From contig JAQUIJ010000002.1 in assembly GCA_028683385.1 (NCBI GenBank), forward strand, positions 62,001-126,000: a stretch of 64,000 nt of DNA, in the 5' to 3' direction. Under the pieces are notes generated by a model. That model worked only from the letters and a program-made list of their open reading frames with translations. It was not told where the DNA came from and ran no database searches. The DNA is from Prolixibacteraceae bacterium. Lineage in GTDB: Bacteria; Bacteroidota; Bacteroidia; Bacteroidales; Prolixibacteraceae. Positions 27,341 through 36,932 of the stretch are shown here, piece by piece. How positions within the stretch are numbered: position 1 is the stretch's first letter; each line of letters starts with the position of its first letter. The translations under genes were made by a program, and so were the position numbers.

Positions 27341-27355
27341 TATTTTAATAATCGT

Positions 27356-27964
27356 TTATTCATCAGTGTAATACCGCACCATCGGTCTGTTTTTCGATGT
27401 GCGATCCACAATCTGAAATCCAGCCTCTTCAAACGATCGGAATAATCCAATCCAGGCAAATGAATCTGCCAGTTTTTCCTGAGTTGGAATGGTTGGGTAC
27501 GCTTCAATGATTCCTATTTTTTCTTTTCGGGCATATTCAATAATTCCTTTTAAAAGTTGAACAGAAACACCTTGCCGCCTGAATTTTTTGTCAACGAAAA
27601 AACAAGGGATTGACCAAACAGGTTGGTCATCAATTCGTTTGTGAACGCGCGATTTCTCCAACTTCAAGAAGTCTTCACGTGGGGCAAAGGCGCACCAGGC
27701 AATCGGCAGATCTTCATAAAATCCAAGAATTCCGACAGGTTTACCTGTCCAAACCAGTTCTTTCATAGCTAACTTGTTGCCGTCGTTTTCCTTTCCTTCC
27801 TGGAAATCTTGTTTCCGAAGTCGGGGCCACATGCACCAGCAGTTTCCGCAGGCACCGCGTTCACCAAAAAGCTGAACAAATTTGCCCCAATTCTGCATGG
27901 TTAAAGGCTCAAAAGTCAGTTGGCTTAAGAATTCAGGATCTTTAGGTTGCATCTTTTTTATCAT
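27356..27964 (-). CDS. GNAT family N-acetyltransferase
   Basis: A 202-residue acetyltransferase-like protein. The N-terminal GERGACGNCWCMWPR cysteine cluster is typical of one GNAT subgroup. The CoA-binding strand and helix are WSIPCFFVDKKFRRQGVSVQLLKGIIEYARK, with the RRQGV form of the Q/RxxGxG/A loop. No signal peptide; substrate unknown. An in-frame ATG 12 bp downstream (MQPKDPEF) is an equally good start. Confidence 0.85.
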   Translation of the reverse strand: MIKKMQPKDPEFLSQLTFEPLTMQNWGKFVQLFGERGACGNCWCMWPRLRKQDFQEGKENDGNKLAMKELVWTGKPVGILGFYEDLPIAWCAFAPREDFLKLEKSRVHKRIDDQPVWSIPCFFVDKKFRRQGVSVQLLKGIIEYARKEKIGIIEAYPTIPTQEKLADSFAWIGLFRSFEEAGFQIVDRTSKNRPMVRYYTDE

Positions 27965-28006
27965 GTTTGGGCTATTATTTCTGTAAGTTAATGAAATGAA
28001 ATAATG

Positions 28007-28066
28007 CCCTCTCTACGTGTAGAGAGGGGAAAAGCACTCCGCAAGGAGGGCTCGGGGTGAGTGAAT
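28007..28066. repeat. Intergenic palindromic repeat
   Basis: A 10-bp perfect inverted repeat CCCTCTCTAC (28007-28016) and GTAGAGAGGG (28019-28028) is followed by CTCC-GCAA-GGAG and GGGCTCGGGGTGAG. The tail resembles the right end of the 84-bp element in the TolC-like gene at 54.8 kb. Resembles intergenic repeats I recall from other Bacteroidota genomes (unverified). Confidence 0.55.
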
Positions 28067-28107
28067 TTGAAATGCGACATTATATTGGTCTAATTACTTA
28101 TAATCAT

Positions 28108-29271
28108 TTAAATGTACTTCGTCCACCATTCTTGATGCCCAGTTTTATAGATACCATACTTTCTGCATGGATAATATAAAATCAGTACTACTCCGAGCCA
28201 AATCAAATAAATTGCCCAAAGTTCAAGACCGCTTTCTGTTCCTTTTGGGCGACCAAAATTTCCGGAGGCAAAACTTAGGTCGGACCATTGGAATCCTTGC
28301 AGGAACATGATTGCAATTAATAGTGGATGGATGATGTACCAGTGAATCAGATAAAAGAATAGAGGAACTTTTCCATAAGTGGATATGAAATTGGTAAAAT
28401 TGTTTCTCTCGTGATCAGCAAATGCAAGTATTAGAAACATGATTCCCAATGTGATTAAACTATACAGAAGTGACGGTGGGTACTTGGTCACGTTAATAAA
28501 TGAAAGAAGTGTAAATAAACTATTTTTCTGGAATGACCACAAAGAAGGATCGCCGTAAAAGTTTAAAAAACGGAGAATTACAAACAGAATCAATGCTCCC
28601 AAGCCTATTTGTAGAAATGTTGTTCTTCTTTTGTTATCGGCCAATTCAAACAGTTTCCCGGAAGCAAAACCTACCAACATAATTCCCAGCCATGGAACAG
28701 GTGGGTATCCAATAACGAATGTTATTTGAGGTGTCAAGGGGAATGCTGTGGTTGCAAACAATGTCGATAAAATAGTTTTCAATATAGGAAATCCTTCTGG
28801 CGGAATGAATGAAAGTAGATTATGACCAAAGATGATGGTTAATCCTGTTATCGCAATTGTTAATGGAGAAAATTTTAGCATAAAACTCAGGACGATAAAT
28901 CCAATGCCGATGGCTGCGATTACCTGGAATAGAAACATGTGAAAACCCAGATCAAACCAAATTCCGAAGTTAATAACTGTAAATTCGAGTAGAATAAGCC
29001 AGAGTCCCCGTTTTAAAAGAGATTTTCTACTTTGCTTTGGGTTCGCTTTATTTTGAGATGAGATGTATGCCGATGTGCCCGCGAGAAATACAAATATCGG
29101 GGCACACAAATAAGTAATCAGCCGGGTAAAAAACAAAGCTGGAGTTGTGGTCGATAAATCAACCGGATTTTGTGTGATGGAGGTAACATGCATCAGGTCA
29201 CGAACATGGTCCAGAACCATTAAAATCATGACTAGCCCTCTGGTGAAATCAATACTGTAAATCCTTTTCAT
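28108..29271 (-). CDS. DUF1624 / heparan-alpha-glucosaminide acetyltransferase-like membrane protein
   Basis: A 387-residue inner-membrane protein with about ten TM helices. Diagnostic features are the N-terminal SIDFTRGLVMILMVLDHVRD, with the catalytic-type histidine in LDH, the cytoplasmic NPKQSRKSLLKRGLWLILLE and PLFFYLIHWYIIHPLL near the C-terminus. This DUF1624 group is related to lysosomal HGSNAT and other acyltransferases that modify sugars across a membrane. The acceptor here is unknown, and no partner gene is adjacent. Confidence 0.85.
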   Translation of the reverse strand: MKRIYSIDFTRGLVMILMVLDHVRDLMHVTSITQNPVDLSTTTPALFFTRLITYLCAPIFVFLAGTSAYISSQNKANPKQSRKSLLKRGLWLILLEFTVINFGIWFDLGFHMFLFQVIAAIGIGFIVLSFMLKFSPLTIAITGLTIIFGHNLLSFIPPEGFPILKTILSTLFATTAFPLTPQITFVIGYPPVPWLGIMLVGFASGKLFELADNKRRTTFLQIGLGALILFVILRFLNFYGDPSLWSFQKNSLFTLLSFINVTKYPPSLLYSLITLGIMFLILAFADHERNNFTNFISTYGKVPLFFYLIHWYIIHPLLIAIMFLQGFQWSDLSFASGNFGRPKGTESGLELWAIYLIWLGVVLILYYPCRKYGIYKTGHQEWWTKYI

Positions 29272-29330
29272 CGCAGTATATTACTTAAAAAGCCATTTGT
29301 TAGATTGATTGGCAATTTACTGATTTCTGC

Positions 29331-29366
29331 AACAAAAAAAGCGTCTGGAATTTTGTTCCTGACGCT
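29331..29366 (-). terminator. Terminator of the aminotransferase gene
   Basis: AGCGTCTGGAA and TTCCTGACGCT form the stem (about 29340-29366); the minus strand continues into TTTTTTTGTT. Confidence 0.85.
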
Positions 29367-29391
29367 TCTGTTTATGAATGTTTATGCTTTT

Positions 29392-30618
29392 TTATTCCTG
29401 AGTTGCAGCAATTGCTTGACGTACTTTACTTCCGGGGTAAACTTTTAGGGCTTCTTCCAGAATTTTCAACGAAATAGCTAAATCTTCTTTTTTCAGAACG
29501 TAAGCAATACGTACTTCGTCTTTGCCGTATCCCGGTGTAGTGTAGAACCCAGTTGCCGGGGCCATAAAAATGGTTTGGTTTTCGTATTCAAAGTCACTCA
29601 GTAACCACGCACAGAATTTGTCAGAATCATCAATAGGGAGACGGGCAACGGTGTAAAAAGCCCCCATGGGTATGGGAGAATAGACTCCGTTGATTCGGTT
29701 TAATCCGTCAACAAGAAATTTGCGACGTTCCACATATTCGTCGTAGATGTCGTGCATGTATTCTTTATTGTTGTCAAGCGAGGCTTCTGCGGCGATTTGT
29801 CCAATCAATGGCGGACTTAAACGTGCCTGGCAGAACTTCATCACGTTTTTCTTCAGGGCTTTGTTTTTGGTAATGAGAGCTCCAATGCGGATTCCACATT
29901 CGCTGTATCGTTTCGAAACGGAGTCGATCAGTACTACATTTTGCTCAATTCCTTTCAGATGGAACGCTGAAATATAGGGCGCTCCGGTGTAGCAAAATTC
30001 GCGGTACACCTCGTCGGAGAATAAATACAAATCATATTTTTTGATTAGGTCACGAATCTGGTTCATTTCACTGCGGTTATACAAATAGCCGGTTGGGTTA
30101 TTCGGGTTGCAGATCATGATTCCTTTGGTTCGTGGAGAAATCAGCTTTTCGAATTCGGCAACGGGAGGAAGTGCAAATCCTTCGTCGATTTTAGAAGGAA
30201 TAGATTTGATGACAGCGCCCGCCAGAATAGCGAAAGCGGTGTAATTGGCATAGGCTGGTTCAGGAACGATAATTTCATCCCCCGGATCGAGACAGGCCAG
30301 GAACGCAAAAGTTACCGCTTCAGATCCTCCGGTAGTGATGATGATATCGTCGGCTGTAACATCAATATTGAATGTATGATAGTACGCCGCAAGCTTTTCA
30401 CGGAATGATTTGATTCCTTCACTGGGAGAATACTCCAAAATTTTACGGTCAATGTTGCGTATCGCGTCAATCGCGTTTTGTGGTGTAGGTAAATCAGGTT
30501 GACCAATATTTAGGTGAAATACCTTTTTCCCTTTTTCTTTGGCTTTGTCGGCCAAAGGAACCAGTTTCCGGATGGGAGAGTCTGGCATCAAATTACCACG
30601 TTCCGATGTATTTGGCAT
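29392..30618 (-). CDS. PLP-dependent aminotransferase, class I/II (aspartate aminotransferase-like)
   Basis: A 408-residue fold-type I aminotransferase. The PLP-Schiff-base lysine is K236 in DSVSKRYSECGIRIG; NPNNPTGYLY and ITTGGSEAVTFAF are the usual cofactor-binding segments, and RIAYVLKKEDL near the C-terminus carries the substrate-carboxylate arginine. The SVSKRYSECG variant, with cysteine after glutamate, is common in Bacteroidota members. Exact amino-acid specificity cannot be told; an aspartate/alanine-type transamination is likely. Single gene with its own terminator. The divergent neighbour is alanine dehydrogenase, which may be a metabolic coincidence or reflect shared alanine/pyruvate use. 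Confidence 0.9.
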   Translation of the reverse strand: MPNTSERGNLMPDSPIRKLVPLADKAKEKGKKVFHLNIGQPDLPTPQNAIDAIRNIDRKILEYSPSEGIKSFREKLAAYYHTFNIDVTADDIIITTGGSEAVTFAFLACLDPGDEIIVPEPAYANYTAFAILAGAVIKSIPSKIDEGFALPPVAEFEKLISPRTKGIMICNPNNPTGYLYNRSEMNQIRDLIKKYDLYLFSDEVYREFCYTGAPYISAFHLKGIEQNVVLIDSVSKRYSECGIRIGALITKNKALKKNVMKFCQARLSPPLIGQIAAEASLDNNKEYMHDIYDEYVERRKFLVDGLNRINGVYSPIPMGAFYTVARLPIDDSDKFCAWLLSDFEYENQTIFMAPATGFYTTPGYGKDEVRIAYVLKKEDLAISLKILEEALKVYPGSKVRQAIAATQE

Positions 30619-30840
30619 GTTTTAATATAAAATTAACAGTAAGCCGGCAAATATACGATTATCAAATCTAAATTAAAATTTTAGGTTTTTATTTAATCCG
30701 AAATATTAACGGCATAATAACTTTCATATTGCCAGTGTAATTGTCTATTTGGTTTTAATTTGATTCTAATTTGTATGACAACTCTTAAAACTGACAACTT
30801 TTATTGTATTTTATCATGTTTTTGATACATTGAATAGGCT

Positions 30841-30848
30841 ACTTTTGG
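30841..30848 (+). promoter_or_regulatory. Bacteroidota -7 box for ald
   Basis: TACTTTTG fits TAnnTTTG, 27 bp before the ATG. A TTTTG lies 15 bp upstream, closer than the usual 19-21 bp, so the -33 element is uncertain. Confidence 0.5.
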
Positions 30849-30875
30849 CTCGTACAAAACATTAAATCTACGACG

Positions 30876-31988
30876 ATGATTATAGGAGTACCAAAAGAAA
30901 TTAAGAACAACGAGAACCGCGTTGCTTTAACACCAGCTGGTGTAGCCGAAATGGTTAAAAGTGGTCATACAGTTTATGTGCAGGCAACTGCCGGAATGGG
31001 TAGTGGATTTAGCGATGAAGATTATATTCATGCAGGTGCAACGATGCTTCCAACAATCGAAGAAGTATATGCCATTGCTGAAATGATTATCAAAGTGAAA
31101 GAACCTATTGAATCAGAATACAAGCTGATAAAAGAAGGTCAGATTTTATTTACTTATTTCCATTTTGCTTCAAACAAACCGTTAACTGATGCAATGATTG
31201 GAAGTAAAGCTATTTGTTTGGCTTACGAAACAGTTGAAATGCCTGATCGTTCGTTACCGTTGCTGGTTCCTATGTCGGAAGTTGCTGGTCGCATGTCGAT
31301 TCAGGAAGGAGCAAAATATCTGGAAAAAACTTACGGCGGTTACGGCGTATTGCTGGGCGGCGTTCCCGGAGTTCCACCTGCTAAAGTATTAATTATTGGT
31401 GGTGGAATTGTAGGAACCGAAGCTGCTAAAATGGCTGGCGGTTTAGGCGCTGATGTCACAATTATCGATGTTAGCCTGAAGCGTTTACGTTACCTTGACG
31501 ATATTATGCCAGCGAACGTAAAAACGTTGATGAGCAACGAATACAACATCCGCGAGATGGTTCGTAATGCTGACGTGATTATTGGTGCGGTTTTAATTCC
31601 TGGCGCTCTTGCTCCAAAATTGGTTACCCGCGATATGATCCCAACGATGAAACCGGGAACAGTTATGGTTGACGTAGCAGTTGATCAGGGTGGTTGTTTC
31701 GAAACAACTGTTGCTACAACTCACGATCATCCAACTTTTGTAATTGATCATGTTATTCACTATTGTGTAGCCAATATGCCGGGCGCTGTGCCACGCACAT
31801 CAACTCTGGCTTTGACCAATGCTACGCTTCCATATGCCATACAGATAGCTAACAAGGGGTGGAAGAAAGCCTGTGTGGATAGTGAACCATTGAAAAAGGG
31901 GTTGAATGTTGTTAATGGGAAAGTCGTTTTCGAAGGAGTTGCTGAAGCCTTCGGACTTCCTTATCAAGACGTTCAAACAGTACTTTAA
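30876..31988 (+). CDS. ald: Alanine dehydrogenase
   Basis: A 370-residue NAD-dependent L-alanine dehydrogenase, the normal length. It interconverts L-alanine and pyruvate plus ammonia. Active-site residues fall at family positions: R15 (NENRVALTP), K75 (IKVKEP), H96 (YFHFAS) and D270 (AVDQGG). The Rossmann NAD site is [24 protein letters not shown]. Cytoplasmic, usually hexameric. It has its own -7 box and two terminators. Confidence 0.97.
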   Translation: MIIGVPKEIKNNENRVALTPAGVAEMVKSGHTVYVQATAGMGSGFSDEDYIHAGATMLPTIEEVYAIAEMIIKVKEPIESEYKLIKEGQILFTYFHFASNKPLTDAMIGSKAICLAYETVEMPDRSLPLLVPMSEVAGRMSIQEGAKYLEKTYGGYGVLLGGVPGVPPAKVLIIGGGIVGTEAAKMAGGLGADVTIIDVSLKRLRYLDDIMPANVKTLMSNEYNIREMVRNADVIIGAVLIPGALAPKLVTRDMIPTMKPGTVMVDVAVDQGGCFETTVATTHDHPTFVIDHVIHYCVANMPGAVPRTSTLALTNATLPYAIQIANKGWKKACVDSEPLKKGLNVVNGKVVFEGVAEAFGLPYQDVQTVL

Positions 31989-31994
31989 ATCCTG

Positions 31995-32026
31995 AAAACC
32001 CCGATGAAACGGGGTTTTGCTTTTTA
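31995..32026 (+). terminator. Terminator of ald (first)
   Basis: AAAACCCC (31995-32002) pairs with GGGGTTTT (32011-32018), then GCTTTTT. Confidence 0.85.
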
Positions 32027-32047
32027 TCGGAATTTTTCAAATCATAG

Positions 32048-32080
32048 AAAAGGTCGGAACAATCAATTCCGGCCTTTTTT
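32048..32080 (+). terminator. Terminator between ald and valS (second)
   Basis: AAAAGGTCGGAA (32048-32059) pairs with TTCCGGCCTTTT, with one wobble, followed by further T residues. Confidence 0.8.
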
Positions 32081-32124
32081 CATTTTCCCCTGAAGGTTTT
32101 ATTCGGTCAACGAAGTAATTTTTC

Positions 32125-32132
32125 TATTTTTG
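32125..32132 (+). promoter_or_regulatory. Bacteroidota -7 box for valS
   Basis: TATTTTTG matches TAnnTTTG, 49 bp before the ATG. No clear -33 element. Confidence 0.45.
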
Positions 32133-32181
32133 CACCTTCGTTTAAATAGATAATTAGGAAATACTCAATAAAATACAAATC

Positions 32182-34812
32182 ATGGATATCCCCAGCAAGT
32201 ACAATCCCGCCGAAGTTGAAGACAAATGGTACAAGTACTGGATGGAAAATAAGTTTTTCCATTCCGAACCCGACGAACGTGAACCTTATACTATCGTCAT
32301 TCCACCACCAAATGTCACCGGCGTGCTGCACATGGGGCATATGCTCAACAATACCATTCAGGATATTTTAACCCGTCGTGCCCGAATGCTTGGGAAAAAT
32401 GCATGCTGGGTGCCAGGAACCGACCATGCATCAATTGCTACAGAAGCTCGTGTGGTGAATAAATTGAAGAATGAAGGAATTTCGAAATTTGATTTGAGCC
32501 GTGATGTATTTCTTGACCATGCCTGGGAATGGACCAACAAGCATGGTGGTATCATTCTGGAACAGTTGAAAAAATTGGGCGCATCTTGCGACTGGGATCG
32601 CACTGCCTTCACCATGGACGACGTTCGCAGCGAATCGGTTATCAAAACTTTTGTCGATTTGTACGACAAAGGCCTGATCTATCGCGGTGTTCGAATGGTG
32701 AACTGGGATCCTGCTGCAAAAACTGCATTGTCGGACGAAGAGGTGATTTACCGTGAAATGCAATCGAAATTGTACTACCTGAAATATAAAATAGAAGGAA
32801 GTCAGTCTGATTTTGTTACGATAGCTACAACCCGTCCTGAAACGATTTTGGGCGATACCGCGGTTTGTGTGAATCCGAACGACCCACGTTTCACACACCT
32901 GAAAGGCAAACGTGTTTTGGTTCCGCTGATCAACCGTTCCATCCCGATTATTGAAGACGAATATGTGGATATGGAATTCGGTACGGGTTGCCTGAAAATC
33001 ACTCCGGCGCATGATGTGAACGACTACGAAATCGGGCTTCGCTTCAATTTGCCAAGCATCGATATTTTCAACGAAGACGGTACTTTGAGCGAAAAAGCCG
33101 GGATGTATATTGGCGAAGATCGGTTTGCTGTTCGCGAAAAAATCATGGTCGATCTGGAAGCCGCCGGAAACGTGGCTAAAGTTGAAGACTACAACAATAA
33201 AGTGGGTTATTCCGAGCGCACTCATGTGCCGATTGAACCAAAATTATCGGCACAGTGGTTCCTGAAAATGGAAGAATTGGTAAAGCCAGCGCTCGAAAAT
33301 GTAATGAACGACACCATTGAGTTTTATCCTCCGAAATTCAAAAATACCTACCGTCACTGGATGGAGAACATCAAAGACTGGTGCATTAGCCGTCAATTGT
33401 GGTGGGGACATCGGATTCCGGTTTATTACCTGCCCGATGGCGGTTTTGTAGTGGCTGACAGCGATGAAAGAGCATTGGCGCTGGCTCGCGAAAAGTCAGG
33501 CAATCCAAGTTTAAGTATGACTGATCTGGATCAGGACGAAGATGTACTTGATACCTGGTTTTCAAGCTGGTTATGGCCAATCTCTGTTTTTGATGGTGTT
33601 TGCAAACCCGATAACAACGAAATCAACTACTATTATCCAACCAACGATCTGGTAACAGCTCCGGATATTATTTTCTTCTGGGTGGCCCGAATGATCATTA
33701 CCGGATACGAATACCGCGATCAGTTCCCGTTCAAAAATGTGTATTTCACAGGAATGGTGCGCGACAAACAGCGGCGCAAAATGTCGAAATCATTGGGCAA
33801 TTCGCCCGATCCGCTCGACCTGATTGCAACTTACGGTGCTGATGGCGTTCGCGTGGGTATGTTGCTTTGCTCACCGGCTGGGGGCGATTTGCTTTTCGAC
33901 GAAAGTTTGCCACAACAAGGTGCTGGTTTTGTCACTAAAATCTGGAACTCGTTCCGTTTGGTGAACGGATGGGATATGGACAATAAACTGCCGCAGCCGG
34001 AACACTCGAAACTGGCTATTGCCTGGTTCCATGAAAAATTCAGCCAGGTTGTGGAACAAACCGACGACCACTTCGATAAATTCCGCATTTCGGATGCCTT
34101 GATGAATGTGTACACCACCGTTCGCGACGAGTTCTCCGGATGGTTGCTCGAAATGGTAAAACCTGCCTATCAGCAGCCGATCGATGGCAAAACCTATCAG
34201 GAATTAATTGATATTTTTGATGAAGTTTTGCGCTTCCTGCATCCATTTATGCCTTTCGTAAGCGAAGAAATCTGGCAGTTGCTGACCGAACGTAAACAAG
34301 GCGAAAGTATCATGATCAGCTCATGGCCAAAATCGACTGGCTACGACGAAACTTTGATTGCTCAGTTTGAAGATGTTAAAGAAGCCATTGCAGGATTGCG
34401 CACCATCCGCACTAAAAATACTATTCCGCAGAAAGATCAGCTCGAATTGTCCATCATGGTTGGCGATAAAGGTTTCGCTCCGGGATTCAATAGTGTTTTG
34501 GTAAAAATGGGCAATCTTTCAGCTTTGAATCTGGTTACAGAAGAAGTGAAATTAGCTGCTTCATTTTTGGTGAAATCAACTACTTTCTTTGTGCCAATGG
34601 GCGGAACGATTGATGTAGAAGAAGAATTGAAGAAACTTCAGGCTGAATTGGATTACACAAAAGGTTTCCTGAATTCAGTAATGAAGAAGCTGAGCAACGA
34701 ACGTTTTGTAAGCAGCGCTCCTGAAGCCGTGGTTGCCACCGAGCGCGCCAAACAGGCCGATGCCGAAGCAAAAATCAAAGTTCTCGAAGAACAGATTGCA
34801 GGGTTAAAATAA
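32182..34812 (+). CDS. valS: Valine--tRNA ligase
   Basis: An 876-residue class I aminoacyl-tRNA synthetase. It charges tRNA-Val with valine. The HIGH motif is HMGH (50-53) in [18 protein letters not shown] is at 533-537. The editing (CP1) domain lies between about 190 and 340 with [15 protein letters not shown]. The anticodon-binding helical domain and the C-terminal coiled-coil arm typical of ValRS (about 805-876, [17 protein letters not shown] onward) are complete. Confidence 0.98.
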   Translation: MDIPSKYNPAEVEDKWYKYWMENKFFHSEPDEREPYTIVIPPPNVTGVLHMGHMLNNTIQDILTRRARMLGKNACWVPGTDHASIATEARVVNKLKNEGISKFDLSRDVFLDHAWEWTNKHGGIILEQLKKLGASCDWDRTAFTMDDVRSESVIKTFVDLYDKGLIYRGVRMVNWDPAAKTALSDEEVIYREMQSKLYYLKYKIEGSQSDFVTIATTRPETILGDTAVCVNPNDPRFTHLKGKRVLVPLINRSIPIIEDEYVDMEFGTGCLKITPAHDVNDYEIGLRFNLPSIDIFNEDGTLSEKAGMYIGEDRFAVREKIMVDLEAAGNVAKVEDYNNKVGYSERTHVPIEPKLSAQWFLKMEELVKPALENVMNDTIEFYPPKFKNTYRHWMENIKDWCISRQLWWGHRIPVYYLPDGGFVVADSDERALALAREKSGNPSLSMTDLDQDEDVLDTWFSSWLWPISVFDGVCKPDNNEINYYYPTNDLVTAPDIIFFWVARMIITGYEYRDQFPFKNVYFTGMVRDKQRRKMSKSLGNSPDPLDLIATYGADGVRVGMLLCSPAGGDLLFDESLPQQGAGFVTKIWNSFRLVNGWDMDNKLPQPEHSKLAIAWFHEKFSQVVEQTDDHFDKFRISDALMNVYTTVRDEFSGWLLEMVKPAYQQPIDGKTYQELIDIFDEVLRFLHPFMPFVSEEIWQLLTERKQGESIMISSWPKSTGYDETLIAQFEDVKEAIAGLRTIRTKNTIPQKDQLELSIMVGDKGFAPGFNSVLVKMGNLSALNLVTEEVKLAASFLVKSTTFFVPMGGTIDVEEELKKLQAELDYTKGFLNSVMKKLSNERFVSSAPEAVVATERAKQADAEAKIKVLEEQIAGLK

Positions 34813-34818
34813 AAGCAA

Positions 34819-34849
34819 GTTAGCAGGTGACTCAAAGTCACCTGCTAAC
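34819..34849. other. Perfect hairpin without T-tract after valS
   Basis: GTTAGCAGGTGACT (34819-34832) and AGTCACCTGCTAAC (34836-34849) are perfect 14-bp arms with a 3-nt loop. The plus side continues into A residues, so alone it is not a plus-strand terminator; read on the minus strand it is followed by GCTTTTATTTT. Confidence 0.65.
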
Positions 34850-34861
34850 TAAAAAAATACA

Positions 34862-34900
34862 AAAGAAAGGCCATCTCAAGATTTTGAGACGGCCTTTTCT
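34862..34900. terminator. Bidirectional terminator valS / OmpA-like gene
   Basis: AAAGGCC-a-TCTCAA pairs with TTGAGA-c-GGCCTTT (34866-34897); T-rich plus side and A-rich left flank allow use in both directions. Confidence 0.8.
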
Positions 34901-34922
34901 AAAAACAAAATGATGTAAATGA

Positions 34923-36260
34923 TCACTTTGTTTTGATTACCTCAAACTCAACTCTGCGATTTAACGCCCTACCTTCAGGAGTATCGTTAGTTGCAGCAGG
35001 ATTCGCTTCTCCAAATCCTTTCTGCTGTTCTATACGATTCTTCTTTATTTTACCCGAAACGATTGATTTTACAACAGAGCTTGCACGACTTTTCGATAAA
35101 TTAAGGTTGTAGTCGTCAGCACCCTGAGAGTCAGCATAACCACTTACCTTCACCTTATAATCGCCGTTTTCGTTAAGTATATTAACGAGCTTGTCAATTT
35201 TTCCTTTTTCCTGAACGGTAAAAGTCGATTTATTCGAATCGAAATATACAGGCTCAACTTTCATTTTTTCAGCTTCAATTTCTTCGGCTGTTTTTTCAAC
35301 AATCGGACATCCTTTTGCATCAACCTTTGCACCTTTTTGAGTGTCCGGACATTTGTCCAGATAATCTGCAACACCATCGCCATCCGAATCTACCGGACAT
35401 CCTTTTTCGTCAACTTTTGCATCTTTGGGAGTGTCAGGGCATTTGTCCAGATAATCAGCAACACCGTCGCCATCCGAGTCAATGGGGCAACCTTTTGCAT
35501 CAACTTTTACACCTTTAGGCGTGTCCTGACATTTGTCATCTTTATCAGCAACTCCATCGCCATCGGCATCGGGGCAACCTTTCAGTGAGGTTAATCCGGC
35601 AACAGTTGGGCAGTCGTCCATGTAATCAGCAACTCCGTCGCCGTCAGTGTCAATTGGACAACCATTGGCATCAACAGCAACACCTGCAGGGGTATTCGGA
35701 CATTTGTCTTTTTTATCAGAAACGCCATCCATGTCAGAATCTTTGGTTTTCCCAAAATCGAACTCAATACCCACTGTAGCTTTCCAGAAGTTATCTCTGG
35801 TATTTTTGCCGGCAACGGTTGTTTCAATTCCATTGATGTAACCGGCTTCCAGATAAAGTGCAGTGGCCGGACTTATGTAATATTTACTACCAACTCCTAA
35901 GTCGAAATTTAAACCTGATTCGCCATTATCAGCGAGATAGCCAGGTCCGGCAAATAAATACGGACGGAAGTTTTTGCTTTCGTCGGTCAACTTAAATCTT
36001 AAGTTGAGGAAAGGATTCACGAAGTCGAGGTTGTTGGTTAGTTTGGAATTGAATAATCCAAAGTCGCTCTTTAACATCAGGTCGAGTCGTGGACTTAGGT
36101 ATCTGCTTAAATACAATTCGGGCATAAAGCCAATGCCTGAATTATTAAGGTTCCCGTAAGCGCCAACTCCAGCGCCAATTCCCCATTTTTTGTCTTCGGT
36201 TTGCGCAAATGCCGATTGAAGAAGCAGAAATGCAGTAAAAAGTAAAAGTATTTTTTTCAT
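34923..36260 (-). CDS. OmpA family protein with thrombospondin type 3 repeats
   Basis: A 445-residue outer-membrane protein. Signal peptide MKKILLLFTAFLLLQSAFAQ, an eight-stranded-barrel-like N-terminal domain (20-170) with GVGSKYYISPATALYLEAGYING, then a calcium-binding thrombospondin type 3 region (about 175-325) made of DxDGDGVxD units, and a C-terminal OmpA peptidoglycan-binding domain (about 335-440) with VKVSGYADSQGADDYNLNLSKSRA and EGRALNRRVEFEV. Such proteins tie the outer membrane to peptidoglycan. The TSP3 region is encoded by near-exact 90-bp tandem repeats. Confidence 0.94.
   Translation of the reverse strand: MKKILLLFTAFLLLQSAFAQTEDKKWGIGAGVGAYGNLNNSGIGFMPELYLSRYLSPRLDLMLKSDFGLFNSKLTNNLDFVNPFLNLRFKLTDESKNFRPYLFAGPGYLADNGESGLNFDLGVGSKYYISPATALYLEAGYINGIETTVAGKNTRDNFWKATVGIEFDFGKTKDSDMDGVSDKKDKCPNTPAGVAVDANGCPIDTDGDGVADYMDDCPTVAGLTSLKGCPDADGDGVADKDDKCQDTPKGVKVDAKGCPIDSDGDGVADYLDKCPDTPKDAKVDEKGCPVDSDGDGVADYLDKCPDTQKGAKVDAKGCPIVEKTAEEIEAEKMKVEPVYFDSNKSTFTVQEKGKIDKLVNILNENGDYKVKVSGYADSQGADDYNLNLSKSRASSVVKSIVSGKIKKNRIEQQKGFGEANPAATNDTPEGRALNRRVEFEVIKTK
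35305..35574 (-). repeat. 90-bp tandem repeats encoding TSP3 units
   Basis: Equivalent positions recur at 35305, 35395 and 35485, a 90-bp (30-residue) period. Each unit encodes two DSDGDGVADY-type calcium loops and a CPDTPKGAKVD-type linker. Confidence 0.8.
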
Positions 36261-36389
36261 GATATCTTATTTTTTAATTGTTGAATTTGAACGTGAAGTT
36301 TTAACAAAGAAGTCCGATGCCAGTAAGGGGGATGTGTGTCAAAAAATCCTTATCGGTTTTCATCGAACTTCTTGTCATCTATTTTTACG

Positions 36390-36890
36390 TTATAATTTAA
36401 ATGTTAAACCTAATTTTCCTCCGGAGAAGGAATTACCTCCACCAAATTCTAAATTGAGTCCAATTTTATCAGAGAAGTAGTAGCGACCACCAACCTGAGC
36501 GCCCAGGCCAAGACCTGAAGTATGAGAACCGGCATAATCGCTTGGTGAATTCCAGATGTAAAAGCCCAGATTTAAACCAGCATAGAAGTCCCAATTTTTA
36601 GGAATTTCCAATACACGGTTGAAATGGTAATTTCCATTTCCGGAGATTCCAATCACAGAGTGGTCGTAACTGACATTGGCGTATTTATCGTTGTATGAAC
36701 GGTATGAAAGCTCGCCACCAACAGTGATGTCTGGATGTACACCGTAATCTAATCCAATGTACACGGGTACTCCCCATGACGATAAGCCTAGGCCTGCATT
36801 GAGTTGAGTTTCACCTTTTGCAATGGGTGATTGCGCGTAAATTAAACTACTAAAAAGTAGGAATGACAGGATCAATAATTGCTTTTTCAT
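36390..36890 (-). CDS. Small outer-membrane beta-barrel protein
   Basis: A 166-residue porin-like protein with signal peptide MKKQLLILSFLLFSSLIYAQ. Alternating-hydrophobicity strands with glycine and aromatic girdles (GLGLSSWGVPVYIGLDYG, VGGELSYRSYN, FYAGLNLGFYIWNS, VGGRYYFSDKIGLNLEFGGG) and a C-terminus ending in an aliphatic-rich strand, KLGLTFKL, fit an eight-stranded OmpX/OmpA-type barrel. Function unknown. Lies between two OmpA-type genes on the same strand. Confidence 0.82.
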   Translation of the reverse strand: MKKQLLILSFLLFSSLIYAQSPIAKGETQLNAGLGLSSWGVPVYIGLDYGVHPDITVGGELSYRSYNDKYANVSYDHSVIGISGNGNYHFNRVLEIPKNWDFYAGLNLGFYIWNSPSDYAGSHTSGLGLGAQVGGRYYFSDKIGLNLEFGGGNSFSGGKLGLTFKL

Positions 36891-36932
36891 GTTTCTTATT
36901 TTAGATTTTTTTATTTGTTTTTTTGGTCTTGA

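Noticed and set aside
32431-33225. 264-codon open frame antisense to valS
   Set aside because: Codon use and composition follow the valS frame on the other strand; no recognisable motif; valS is complete and conserved through the region.
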